The notes under the pieces: generated by a model
Seen by the model: the letters and a program-made list of their open reading frames with translations, nothing else
Databases searched by the model: none
What the model was told of the DNA's origin: nothing
Shown: positions 49,891 to 58,275 of the stretch, in pieces
Layout of the letters: each line of letters starts with the position of its first letter
Position numbering within the stretch: the first letter of the stretch is position 1
Position numbers and translations under genes: made by a program
Origin: Desulfosporosinus acidiphilus SJ4
GTDB taxonomy: Bacteria > Bacillota > Desulfitobacteriia > Desulfitobacteriales > Desulfitobacteriaceae
Length of the DNA stretch: 64,000 bases
NCBI RefSeq assembly: GCF_000255115.2
Contig: NC_018068.1
Span: 1,178,001 to 1,242,000 of the forward strand
Direction: 5' to 3'

Positions 49891-52800
49891 TTAATTTAAC
49901 TCAAAGAGCTCTTTCAGTTCCTCCTCAGACAATTTGGAGAGAAACGTTTCACCGGGCTGAATCACAGAATCTACAAGGGCCTTTTTTTTCGTTTGCAAAG
50001 CACTGATTTTTTCTTCAACAGTGCCCTGGGCAATGAGCCGGATCACCTGAACGGCGTTTTTCTGGCCGATGCGGTGTGCTCTGTCAGTGGCTTGATCTTC
50101 TACTGCCGGGTTCCACCAGGGATCATAATGAATCACCATATCGGCACCGACTAAATTAAGACCTGTCCCCCCAGCTTTTAATGAGATTAAGAAGACCTGG
50201 CCGGTTCCTGCATTGAAGGAATTGGCCATTTTTAGGCGGTCGGCAGCTTTTGTTATCCCCGAAAGATAGAAATGTTCAATGCCCTGAGTATTTAGGAATT
50301 TCTGGATAAGGTCAAGCATCGTTGTGAATTGGGAGAAAAGGAGGATTCGGTGCCCGCTGTCCAGAGCGTCTGTTAAAACCTCTTGTAAGAGAAGCATCTT
50401 CCCGCTGTCCCCGTCATAATCTTCGACAAACATGGCTGGGTGGCCGCAAATTTGCCGGAGTCTGGTGAGGACCGCCAGAATCTTAATGTGACTTTTGTTA
50501 AACCCTGCTACAGCAAGTTCCTGAGCTAGCTGCCCTTTTGCTTCCTGTAAATAGGCCAGGTATAACTTTTTCTGCCGTTCTGTTAAGGGAGCATAAAGAT
50601 GGGTTTCGATTTTATCCGGCAATTCTTTGAGAACATCCTTTTTCAGACGGCGTAAGATGAAGGGATTGACATGACGGCTTAACTCCATGAGAGGAATATC
50701 TTCACCTTTAGCAATGGGCAGCTCAAATTTTTGGCGAAATTCCTGGTAGCTGAGGAGATAGCCGGGCATTATAAAATTAAAGAGGGACCATAACTCAGAA
50801 AGAGAATTTTCGATGGGGGTTCCGGTTAAAGCGAAATATCCTTTGGCTTGAATTTGTTGAACGGATTTTGCATTCAACGTTTGAGCATTTTTAATATGCT
50901 GGGCTTCATCGAGAAAACAATATGAAAACATGACATCCCTTAAATTGTCGATCTCGCGGCGAATAATGGGATAGGAAATTACAACAAGGTCCCACTCCCT
51001 GATACTTTCTATTTGGGCTTGTCTTTCCTGAGGAGTTCCATCCACAACAAGAATCTTTAAGGAGGGCGTGAATTTCTGAGCTTCTGTTTGCCAGTTATAA
51101 ATCAAGGAAGTGGGGGCGATGACTAGGGCGGGTTCTGGCGATGAAGGTTTCTCCGATAGTAAAAAGGTAAGAATCTGGAGGGTCTTGCCTAAGCCCATGT
51201 CGTCTGCCAATATACCGCCTAGGCCATAGGCCGCTAATGTTTTCAGCCAGCGAAACCCTGTTTTCTGGTAATCTCGTAAAACAGGATTCACTTCCTTGGG
51301 AATCTCGTACTCGCCGTCCTGAGGCTCAAGAATGTTTTGAACCAACTGTTTAAAGGCTTTGTTGCGCTGCACACCGGGAAGATTTACCTGGCGAAGAAAA
51401 CTGTCAAGGTATAAAGCCCGGTATTTTGGCAGACTAATAATTGGTTGGTCCAGATCTTTAACTTTGAGATTTAAATTGTCAAGAAGTTGAGCCACTGAGA
51501 TTAACTCAGGTTGGCTTAAATCGAGAAAAGAACCGTCACGAAGGCGGTGATATTTTTTCTTTAAATGAAGGGAATGAAATAAATCTGTTAACTCGTCTGC
51601 ATCAATATCAGTGTATTGGAATGATATTTCAAGGATATCCAGATTCTCATCTAGGCGAACTTGACCCGAAAACGACGGTGCAGAACGAATTTTCAGTTTG
51701 AATCGATCAGAATAGTATATTTCGGCTAGGTCTTGCAGCAGGGGAAGTCCTTTGGCAGCAAAATCAAAGATTTTATCATCCTCTGCAAGGTAGATGCTGC
51801 CTTTGGAGACAATGAATTCAGCTTGTTCCAGAATGCTTAATATGGTTCGTTCTTGTTCAATAGAACGAACAAGGATGGTGTCCTCGGCATAGTCATAGTT
51901 GGTTTCCCGAGTTGAAGTAAAGGGATTTATGGAAACATTTCCGTAATGAAATTCTAAGCGAGCCGTAATTCCCATATCTTCAGATCGGTCGAAGTATATC
52001 TTAGCTTGTAATATATCCTGACAAAATTTGTCTTCCAGCAAGGGATCTATGGAGATGGACCCTATTTTTTCGATTAAGGGCAGGGATTCTGAGACAAAAA
52101 TCTCCCTCTGAGCTGCCGGAATAACAATATCTGTCATAAAATCCTTGTTCAGACTGCCTATAAGAGAAGGAAGCAGGTTCTTTTGGGCAGCAGTTGCCTG
52201 ATAAATGCTTTGACGATACAAATAGTAACTGCCGTCAGGGGTCAGTTGGAGGGGGATTTCAGATGAACCAAGGGCCAAGGACAGGTCTTTGTCTTGCTGG
52301 TTAAGAGAAAATTCCAAGGGTAATCCATCTTTGATGATGTGCATTGTTTGCGGGCGGGAAGTATTTATCTGACAGAGGAATTCTTTGTCTCCCAGAGCAT
52401 CAAATAATTTAGCCAGATAATAACCGGATAAAGGCATCGATTTCTGCTTTAACAGATTGGTATTGTAATAAAATCCTTGCATCTCATTCAGAGAAGTATG
52501 TTGGTCAAACATCTCTTTCAGCATGGATATTAATCCTTGATCTTGCAAATTAAAGGTTTGACGCAGGGGTTCAAAAACAAATTGCTTGCCAAATTCTAAA
52601 GGCTCGCCAGTTTTAAGAGAGGAAAGGAACTGCTCAAAGTCTTTAACAATATAGAGACGCTGCAGGCCCACTTTAAGCTGTAAATGTGCAGATACCCTGT
52701 AGGTAGTTCCGATCATGAGTTCAGCGTTTAAGGTTAGCTCTTCTAAGTGAAAATCCTGTTGTTGGTGCGAGAAGGTTTGTAAGAATTTCTCAATAACCCG

Positions 52801-53124
52801 ATTCTGAGTGGAAGGTTTTAACCAAGCCGCAGTTTTTTGCTGAACGCTTTTTAAAACCGCTACCACATGTTTACAAGCACCATGATACTCCGTAAAGGCA
52901 GGACAGGTACAGTGATAGGAGTGTAGGCTCCCCTCTTCTTCAAACACTAACTGGACTTCATAACGTAAACTGCCGACGACAGAAGCGCAGACAGTGCCAT
53001 TATCGGGTGTATAGCTAAAATTACGAACCCTATTGGTTAAAAAATAGGATACTCCCCTCCGATAGACACGGTCATTATCAGCCAGATTCATGATTTGTGC
53101 TTCCGAAATTGTAATGTGAGGCAT
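49891..53124 (-). CDS. SNF2-family helicase with SWIM zinc finger
   Basis: The 1077-residue protein has an N-terminal SWIM zinc finger (Cys72, Cys74, Cys84, His86). A ~500-residue helical middle domain typical of bacterial SNF2 proteins follows. The SNF2 ATPase core has Walker A DDMGLGKT (about 639-646), the DEAQ box (about 737-740) and SALTGTPIENS. The Helicase_C lobe ends in the AHRIGQ motif (about 1016-1021). These proteins are ATP-dependent DNA translocases, often remodelling RNA polymerase or DNA-protein complexes; the cellular role here is unknown. The start is ATG 53124 with AAAGGAG upstream. It is an isolated gene, without restriction or methylase partners nearby, so a DISARM-type defence role is not supported. 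Confidence 0.9.
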   Translation of the reverse strand: MPHITISEAQIMNLADNDRVYRRGVSYFLTNRVRNFSYTPDNGTVCASVVGSLRYEVQLVFEEEGSLHSYHCTCPAFTEYHGACKHVVAVLKSVQQKTAAWLKPSTQNRVIEKFLQTFSHQQQDFHLEELTLNAELMIGTTYRVSAHLQLKVGLQRLYIVKDFEQFLSSLKTGEPLEFGKQFVFEPLRQTFNLQDQGLISMLKEMFDQHTSLNEMQGFYYNTNLLKQKSMPLSGYYLAKLFDALGDKEFLCQINTSRPQTMHIIKDGLPLEFSLNQQDKDLSLALGSSEIPLQLTPDGSYYLYRQSIYQATAAQKNLLPSLIGSLNKDFMTDIVIPAAQREIFVSESLPLIEKIGSISIDPLLEDKFCQDILQAKIYFDRSEDMGITARLEFHYGNVSINPFTSTRETNYDYAEDTILVRSIEQERTILSILEQAEFIVSKGSIYLAEDDKIFDFAAKGLPLLQDLAEIYYSDRFKLKIRSAPSFSGQVRLDENLDILEISFQYTDIDADELTDLFHSLHLKKKYHRLRDGSFLDLSQPELISVAQLLDNLNLKVKDLDQPIISLPKYRALYLDSFLRQVNLPGVQRNKAFKQLVQNILEPQDGEYEIPKEVNPVLRDYQKTGFRWLKTLAAYGLGGILADDMGLGKTLQILTFLLSEKPSSPEPALVIAPTSLIYNWQTEAQKFTPSLKILVVDGTPQERQAQIESIREWDLVVISYPIIRREIDNLRDVMFSYCFLDEAQHIKNAQTLNAKSVQQIQAKGYFALTGTPIENSLSELWSLFNFIMPGYLLSYQEFRQKFELPIAKGEDIPLMELSRHVNPFILRRLKKDVLKELPDKIETHLYAPLTERQKKLYLAYLQEAKGQLAQELAVAGFNKSHIKILAVLTRLRQICGHPAMFVEDYDGDSGKMLLLQEVLTDALDSGHRILLFSQFTTMLDLIQKFLNTQGIEHFYLSGITKAADRLKMANSFNAGTGQVFLISLKAGGTGLNLVGADMVIHYDPWWNPAVEDQATDRAHRIGQKNAVQVIRLIAQGTVEEKISALQTKKKALVDSVIQPGETFLSKLSEEELKELFELN

Positions 53125-53453
53125 GAAAATACTCCTTTAGCGGCATAATTCAACGTTATCAGTTATGCGGTGAACGAGTTAAGAATATCATAGTTGATGT
53201 TTTACGTCTAATGAACTTTTGGTTACTAACTTGGTGTCCTTGATCAAGTCCGCGGGGCCGGTACAGCCGTCTCTCCATGCGTCCTTCGTCAGGATCGGTC
53301 GAAATAACGATTACAATAGAGTATTGCAGCCGATTTTTAGTGTATCTTGTTAAATCCTCAGGATATTGTCTCGGAGTTCATTGCAGGATAAATGAGTCAT
53401 GATGTAGAAAAGATAGACAAGCTGGAATACGAAGCTTTGGGGGGAGATGTGCT
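53125..53453. other. Intergenic region between divergent genes
   Basis: This 329-bp gap separates the helicase (minus) and the unknown gene at 53454 (plus). It must hold both promoters, but I see no convincing promoter pair. A short GC-rich patch lies near 53250-53300; no gene is supported. Confidence 0.4.
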
Positions 53454-54041
53454 ATGCTTATCACTTGTGACAACAATATGCAAATGGGCTATATTTACCT
53501 GATGCCCAGTGAGGCAACTGTTGAGTATACCCTCGAGGAAAGCGACATTGGATTGTATTACGACCTCGAAAGTCTCAGCATACCTAGAATCAAATGGTTG
53601 GGTATGGGCCAGATCTTAAGTCAAATGCGATTGTCGGTTAAGACTTATCGGGAAGCTGTCAATAATGTATTCCATTGTGAATATTGGAATGATCTTGACA
53701 GTGAAGGTTATATGATGGGGATTGAACTTTATTTAACTGAAGATATTCTGTTGCCCCTTGTGGCCCATCAGGCGTTTAAAGTCTACGATATCCGCTGGCG
53801 TAACCAAGATTTCAGAGTCCTTACCCTGGATGCTTATCTTGATGTTTTAAATAAGAACAACGTCATCTATCCCTTAACCCCAGAGAAAGACGCCTTTGTT
53901 ATTCTTTCCATAGATCCTGCTTCCAAGGTAGCGAGGGTTATGGCCTTAATTTCCGGAAGAGACGATCTTTATCCCGTAGATTATCTGCGGCAGCCGTTGT
54001 TTGTTTTGGCTAATTCAAGCCGAAGTTTTGAGAGACAATAA
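53454..54041 (+). CDS. Protein of unknown function (195 aa)
   Basis: The 195-residue soluble protein starts at ATG 53454 with GGGGGGAGATG upstream. The N-terminal half begins MGYIYLMPSEATVEYTLEES and has strands ending in GYMMGIELYL. That resembles the short beta-rich proteins in which a Y(I)xL strand is followed by DxxG..xGIEL, as in DUF2283, but it is far from a full match. The second half (LDAYLDVLNKNNVIYPLTPE) is mixed alpha/beta. It has no membrane segment. It is single, followed by a large hairpin element at 54158 and a repeat at 54297. The function is unknown. Confidence 0.55.
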   Translation: MLITCDNNMQMGYIYLMPSEATVEYTLEESDIGLYYDLESLSIPRIKWLGMGQILSQMRLSVKTYREAVNNVFHCEYWNDLDSEGYMMGIELYLTEDILLPLVAHQAFKVYDIRWRNQDFRVLTLDAYLDVLNKNNVIYPLTPEKDAFVILSIDPASKVARVMALISGRDDLYPVDYLRQPLFVLANSSRSFERQ

Positions 54042-54157
54042 TCATTTGGGTTCTTCGTATTCAAAGATAGGATTAGGCCTAGGGATTTAAGGTTTAAGTT
54101 TTAGGATCAAGTTTTCTGGTTTGAAATTTGTTTATAATTTAAGATCAAAAAATAAAA

Positions 54158-54265
54158 AGGGTTGTAACATCTGTATGATATGCTCACCCTGAGCAAACAG
54201 TTTCACGAAGGAAACTGTTTATCTCTGGGGGACGGCTTAAATCATATGATACGTGTTACAACCCT
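54158..54265. repeat. 108-bp element folding into one long hairpin
   Basis: Outer arms AGGGTTGTAACA (54158-54169) and TGTTACAACCCT (54254-54265) match perfectly. The next layer is GTATGATATG/CATATGATAC with one mismatch, and inside are CCCTGAG/CTCTGGG and AAACAGTTTC/GAAACTGTTT. The smaller stem-loop at 19658-19696 shares GGGTTGTAA arms. A miniature mobile element or bulky bidirectional terminator is likely; no coding capacity. Confidence 0.7.
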
Positions 54266-54296
54266 TAATGTTTTGTCTAATTTTCAAGAGGGGTTT

Positions 54297-54383
54297 GAAA
54301 GTATATCTTTCGATTAAATACATGTAAGCAGGGCTAATCCGTGTGAAGACTGCGTCTTCGGAGAGTCAGCCAAGTTTTCTTTA
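54297..54383. repeat. Dispersed intergenic repeat family 1, copy C
   Basis: Starts GAAAGTATATCTTTCGATTA, continues GCAGGGCTAATCCGTGTGAA and GACTGCGTCTTCGGAGAGTC, and ends AGCCAAGTTTTCTTTA. It matches the cores of copies A, B and D and runs up to the stop codon of the aldo/keto reductase gene. Confidence 0.7.
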
Positions 54384-55511
54384 AAAGGTTTTTTGGATTT
54401 CCTTCAGATATTCTCGGATCGGCAGCTGCTGGGGACATGCTTCTTCGCAGGCCCCGCATTCAGTACAGGCTGAAGCTTTACTTTCGGGGGTAAAGAAGGT
54501 ATTATACGCAAAATGGGAGGAAGCAAGATCATCATAGATGTGGGTGTCATTATAAAGGGCAAAATTGCCGGGGATGTTTACACCGGAAGGACAGGGCTGA
54601 CAATAACCACAAGCTGTACAGTCAACCTTAGTTAAGGATAAGTATTGTTTTTTAACCTCTTCAATTAAGCTATGCTCTTGGTCCGTTAAGGTGCTAGGTT
54701 CAGAAACATTCGCCAGGAGCAAATTTTCTTCGACTTGTTCCTTGGTGCCCATGCCGCTTAAAAGCAACGTGACTTCAGGGTGGTTCCAGACCCAGCGCAA
54801 GGCCCATTCAGCCGGGGTGCGCTTTACTTCCGCTTTGTCCCAGAGCTTAAGTATGGATGATGGGGGATTTTTAACGAGTTTTCCTCCCTTGAGGGGCTCC
54901 ATGACGATGACGGCTAACCCTTTTTCTGCGGCATACTTTAAACCTTTTGTGCCGGCTTGAAATTCCGTATCCATGTAGTTATATTGAATTTGACAGAAGG
55001 TCCAGGGATAAGCATCAACGATTTCTTGAAAGACAGGAAACTTATCGTGAAATGAGAATCCGACATACTTAATTCGGCCATCGGCCAGAGCCCTTTTCAA
55101 AAAGCTTCTATAGTCAAGGTTTTTAGCCTTTTCCCAGGTAGCTTTGCTGAGTCCGTGCAAAAGATAAAAATCAATGTGATCTGTTTGGAGTTTTTGGAGC
55201 TGCTCGTTAAGGATGCGGTCAAAGTCATCGTGACTCTGGCAGCGGAAAAGAGGAAGTTTTGTAGCCAGTTTTACTTTTTCCCGGTAACCATTTTGCAGCG
55301 CTTTTCCCACCAATAGTTCGCTTTGGCCCTGATGATAGGGATAGGCGGTATCTATATAGTTGACACCGTTATCAACGGCGTAACGGATCAAGGAGATAGC
55401 TTCCGGCTCATTAATCTTGCTGGGGTCTCCGTCTAGAGTAGGGAGACGCATACAGCCAAAACCTAAGATTGAAGCTTGATAGTCTAAAGAGCCAAATTTA
55501 CGGTATTTCAT
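54381..55511 (-). CDS. Aldo/keto reductase with C-terminal ferredoxin-type domain
   Basis: The 376-residue protein has an AKR TIM barrel (about 1-270: FGSLDYQASILGFGCMRLPT, DTAYPYHQGQSELLVGKAL with the catalytic Asp/Tyr, FYLLHGL with the active-site His, then KLATKLPL). A C-terminal domain has two clusters of cysteines: CTACGYCQPCPSGVNIP (about 298-314) and CTECGACEEACPQQLPI (about 350-366). These bind two [4Fe-4S] clusters. Such fusions occur in anaerobes and use ferredoxin-like electron transfer; the natural carbonyl substrate is unknown. The second ATG (55511) is preferred because AAAGGAAG is seven bases ahead; the first ATG (55517) is too close. Confidence 0.88.
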   Translation of the reverse strand: MKYRKFGSLDYQASILGFGCMRLPTLDGDPSKINEPEAISLIRYAVDNGVNYIDTAYPYHQGQSELLVGKALQNGYREKVKLATKLPLFRCQSHDDFDRILNEQLQKLQTDHIDFYLLHGLSKATWEKAKNLDYRSFLKRALADGRIKYVGFSFHDKFPVFQEIVDAYPWTFCQIQYNYMDTEFQAGTKGLKYAAEKGLAVIVMEPLKGGKLVKNPPSSILKLWDKAEVKRTPAEWALRWVWNHPEVTLLLSGMGTKEQVEENLLLANVSEPSTLTDQEHSLIEEVKKQYLSLTKVDCTACGYCQPCPSGVNIPGNFALYNDTHIYDDLASSHFAYNTFFTPESKASACTECGACEEACPQQLPIREYLKEIQKTF

Positions 55512-55780
55512 AGACATGCTTCCTTTCGTTCTTTCCTTTATTTGTGTATTTTGAGCTAATAGCTATAGCGTATACTCTCGAGTAACAGATTGCAAGGGGA
55601 CTGCTCCGATTCCTTCGGTTATCGAATAAATGGGTTACGGCGATCAGGCAAAATTAGGAATCGTATTTTAAGGGTGGACAATTGTCGCTGATAGAGGTAT
55701 AACTAAGTTACGCTGTCATCATAAGTTATTTAGTTTTAGCTTCTGTTATTTAGAATTAAGAAGAGGGGTTCAGGACAACA

Positions 55781-57169
55781 ATGCTAACTGTAGAAAAAAT
55801 CGGCGGAACATCCATGTCTCAGTTTCAAAATGTGCTTAACGACATTATTGGTTACCCGGATTCGGAAGGTTTTCGATATGGCAGAGTTTTTGTAGTTTCT
55901 GCCTATGCCGGGGTAACGAATTGGTTGTTAGAAGATAAAAAGACTAAAGCCCCTGGAGTGTACCAGCATTTTATAAAAGGTGAGGGCCATGAAGCTTCAA
56001 TTAATCAGCTGCTGGAACGACTGCTCCAGATTAATGAATCTTTCGTAGAAATTGGTTTAGATTTTCAAGTTTGCCGTGATTTCCTGATCGAGAGAATTGA
56101 TCAGACGAAAGCCTATTTAAGCAGTATGGAAGATATTATTGCTTCAGGGTATGTTGAACGGGGGAGTATTTTATCAGCAGCCAGGGAATTGCTGGCTTCC
56201 ATTGGAGAAGCGCATTCGGCTTTCAACACCGTAAATATCCTGCGTAACCGGGGAATACGTGCCGAGCTTGTTGATTTAACCGGTTTTCAAGATTCCAAGC
56301 AACTGTCCATCAGTGAGCGCATTGAGCGGACCTTCAGAACTATCAATCCCTTTGAGGCAATTATTGTGGCCACGGGCTATACCAAAGGGGTGGAAGGGAT
56401 CATGCGGCAATATGAGCGAGGGTACTCAGAAATCACCTTTTCCAAGATTGCCACTCATCTGCAAGCGGATGAAGCGATTATTCACAAAGAGTTTCATCTT
56501 TCCTCAGCAGATCCTAAAATCGTGGGAGTCGAAAAGGCCATTCCCGTGGGAAAAACAAATTATGATGTTGCAGACCAGCTGGCAGACATCGGAATGGAGG
56601 CGATTCATCCCAATGCTTCCAAGCCTTTAGAAATGGCTGGCATCAACCTGCGTATTAAGAATACCTTTGAACCGAACCATCCGGGAACTCTTATTTCTAA
56701 AGACTATATTGGTCCCAAGGCCAGAATTGAAATCGTCGCCGGTTCTGACAAAATTGTTGTCGTGGAGATCCACGATACATTAATGGTAGGAGAAATCGGC
56801 TTTGATTATGAGATTATGAAGAAATTTAAAGAATACAATATCAGCTATATTACTAAAGCTACCAATGCCAACAGCATTTCCCTCATCATCTGGGAATCAG
56901 ATCTCAATCATCAACTGGTAGCTGAACTGGAAGAGAAATATCAAACGGTGACGGTCCAAGAAGCAGCGATTGTCTGCGTCATTGGTTCAAATATTGCGAT
57001 GCCCAGAATTCTTGCCCGCGCGGCGAACGCTTTGGCTAAGAACGACATTAATATCAAGTGTGTCTCTCAATCCCTTCGCCAGGTAAATATGCAATTTGTG
57101 ATTGACCGGAAGCTGTATGCCAAAGCGATTGTTTGTCTCAATGAAGATTTGTGTGTCGCTGAATATTAG
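55781..57169 (+). CDS. Aspartate kinase of the ectoine-cluster type
   Basis: The 462-residue aspartokinase has an N-terminal amino-acid-kinase domain. It begins VEKIGGTSMSQF instead of the usual VxKFGGTS of LysC, has GYVERGSILSARELLA (written here GYVERGSILS then AARELLA), a phosphoacceptor region RGYSEITFSK, and SADPKIV near 250. Two ACT domains follow (about 320-390 and 395-460, IEIVAGSDKIVVVEIHDTLM and VCVIGSNIAMPRILARAANA). The VEKIGGTSMS start and the low similarity to LysC are as in the specialised aspartokinases (Ask_Ect) found in ectoine operons. No ectABC genes are near, so its pathway is open. It is ten bases before ybaK and likely shares an mRNA. Confidence 0.85.
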   Translation: MLTVEKIGGTSMSQFQNVLNDIIGYPDSEGFRYGRVFVVSAYAGVTNWLLEDKKTKAPGVYQHFIKGEGHEASINQLLERLLQINESFVEIGLDFQVCRDFLIERIDQTKAYLSSMEDIIASGYVERGSILSAARELLASIGEAHSAFNTVNILRNRGIRAELVDLTGFQDSKQLSISERIERTFRTINPFEAIIVATGYTKGVEGIMRQYERGYSEITFSKIATHLQADEAIIHKEFHLSSADPKIVGVEKAIPVGKTNYDVADQLADIGMEAIHPNASKPLEMAGINLRIKNTFEPNHPGTLISKDYIGPKARIEIVAGSDKIVVVEIHDTLMVGEIGFDYEIMKKFKEYNISYITKATNANSISLIIWESDLNHQLVAELEEKYQTVTVQEAAIVCVIGSNIAMPRILARAANALAKNDINIKCVSQSLRQVNMQFVIDRKLYAKAIVCLNEDLCVAEY

Positions 57170-57178
57170 GGGGAAGTT

Positions 57179-57634
57179 ATGTCTGCTGAACGTGTAAAAG
57201 AGTTTTTAAAGGAGAGTCAAAAACACATTGAGATCTTAACCTTTGAGGATACCAGCACCGTTGCTAAAGCAGCCGAGTCCTTACAGGTAACTCCCGGAGA
57301 GATTGCAAAATCCTTACTGTTTAAAGTTAAAGATCAATTCGTCATGATTTTGATGGCCGGTGATAAGCGTTTGGATAACAGGAAGTTTAAGGATGTCTTT
57401 GCCGCAAAGGCAAAGATGCCTGAAGCTGAGGAAGTAATCAGTGTAACAGGACACCCGGTAGGCGGGGTTTGTCCCTTCGGCTTGAAGCAGCCTATTCCTG
57501 TGTATCTGGATAATTCCTTAAAAGTATATACCCATGTGTTTCCGGCGGCCGGTGAACCCAATACGGCCATTAAGTTAACAGTGGATGCTCTGCAGGAATT
57601 AACAGACGGACAATGGATTGATGTTGTTCAATGA
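57179..57634 (+). CDS. YbaK/EbsC-family aminoacyl-tRNA deacylase
   Basis: The 151-residue single-domain protein belongs to the YbaK/ProX editing superfamily, which hydrolyses mischarged Cys-tRNA(Pro) or Ala-tRNA(Pro). The family marks seen are TFEDTSTVAKAAESLQVTPG, AKSLLFKVKDQFVMILMAGD with the conserved Lys (about residue 49) and VTGHPVGGVCPFGLKQPIPV (about 87-106). The protein is likely cytoplasmic. It lies 10 bp after the aspartokinase gene, and the pair may have been combined by chance; co-regulation with amino-acid supply is conceivable. A terminator follows at 57739. Confidence 0.88.
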   Translation: MSAERVKEFLKESQKHIEILTFEDTSTVAKAAESLQVTPGEIAKSLLFKVKDQFVMILMAGDKRLDNRKFKDVFAAKAKMPEAEEVISVTGHPVGGVCPFGLKQPIPVYLDNSLKVYTHVFPAAGEPNTAIKLTVDALQELTDGQWIDVVQ

Positions 57635-57738
57635 GCTGTTCATAAGTGGACAATATTGGTAGAACTCCTGGATACACCTGCATAGTTACAGATAATAGTA
57701 CCTTAAATCTAATCCAACAGTGTTAAATTAAAACAAGA

Positions 57739-57780
57739 AAGTGGCACGTATTGCAAAATGAGGTATACGTGTCACTTTTT
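57739..57780 (+). terminator. Terminator after the YbaK-like gene
   Basis: AAGTGGCACGTAT (57739-57751) pairs with ATACGTGTCACTT (57765-57777) with one G-T pair, then TTTTT. The preceding 57635-57738 has no gene. Confidence 0.75.
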
Positions 57781-57869
57781 CTGCTTATAAACAAAAAGAG
57801 AGAAGTTGTGAAACCTTAATTAATTGACCATTTGTCAACAAAGATTTAATATTGACGAATAGGTAATTA

Positions 57870-58232
57870 ATGATCATGACAGCCTGGCAAATGCTGACGG
57901 GTTCAATTCTTTTAATGGCTGTGGGATTGCCGGGCTTGAGGCCGCAAAGTATGATCTTTACGGAAAAAGCAGTCCTTCTTCTTATATATTCCGGGTTCAT
58001 ATCAGCCACGGCCTTTTCTCTTTGGTATGCTATACTAAAATATAATAAAGCAGGAGAAATTAGTGTCTATAAGTTTATGACTCCTGTATCCGGGGCCTTT
58101 TTAGCAGTTCTGTTTATTCCCGGTGAACGGCTGACTCAAAATATGTTCATCGCTTTGATACTTGTAGCCCTGGGTGTGATTATTGTGAACCAGCGGAGCA
58201 AAGTTTCAGAAAAGGGAGATACTCTGGGTTGA
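57870..58232 (+). pseudogene. Truncated EamA/DMT-family transporter (C-terminal half)
   Basis: The 120-residue reading frame corresponds to the last four helices of EamA (DMT) permeases: TAWQMLTGSILLMAVGLPGL, LLIYSGFISATAFSLWYAIL (with the typical Trp/Tyr), VYKFMTPVSGAFLAVLFIPG, and a last helix NMFIALILVALGVIIVNQ. Full members have ten helices and about 300 residues. No matching N-terminal half occurs upstream, and no RBS precedes ATG 57870. The upstream side is a terminator and AT-rich DNA, so a deletion has removed the first half. It is probably non-functional, though four-helix DMT proteins of the SMR type exist. Confidence 0.65.
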
Positions 58233-58275
58233 AGAAGACTGTGCAGGCAAGAAATAATTGTGTTAGGAGCATGAA

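Noticed and set aside
49891-53124. SNF2 helicase as part of a DISARM or other defence system
   Set aside because: No methyltransferase, nuclease, DUF1998 or integrase genes in the neighbourhood; the SWIM-SNF2 architecture is a common housekeeping type in Firmicutes.
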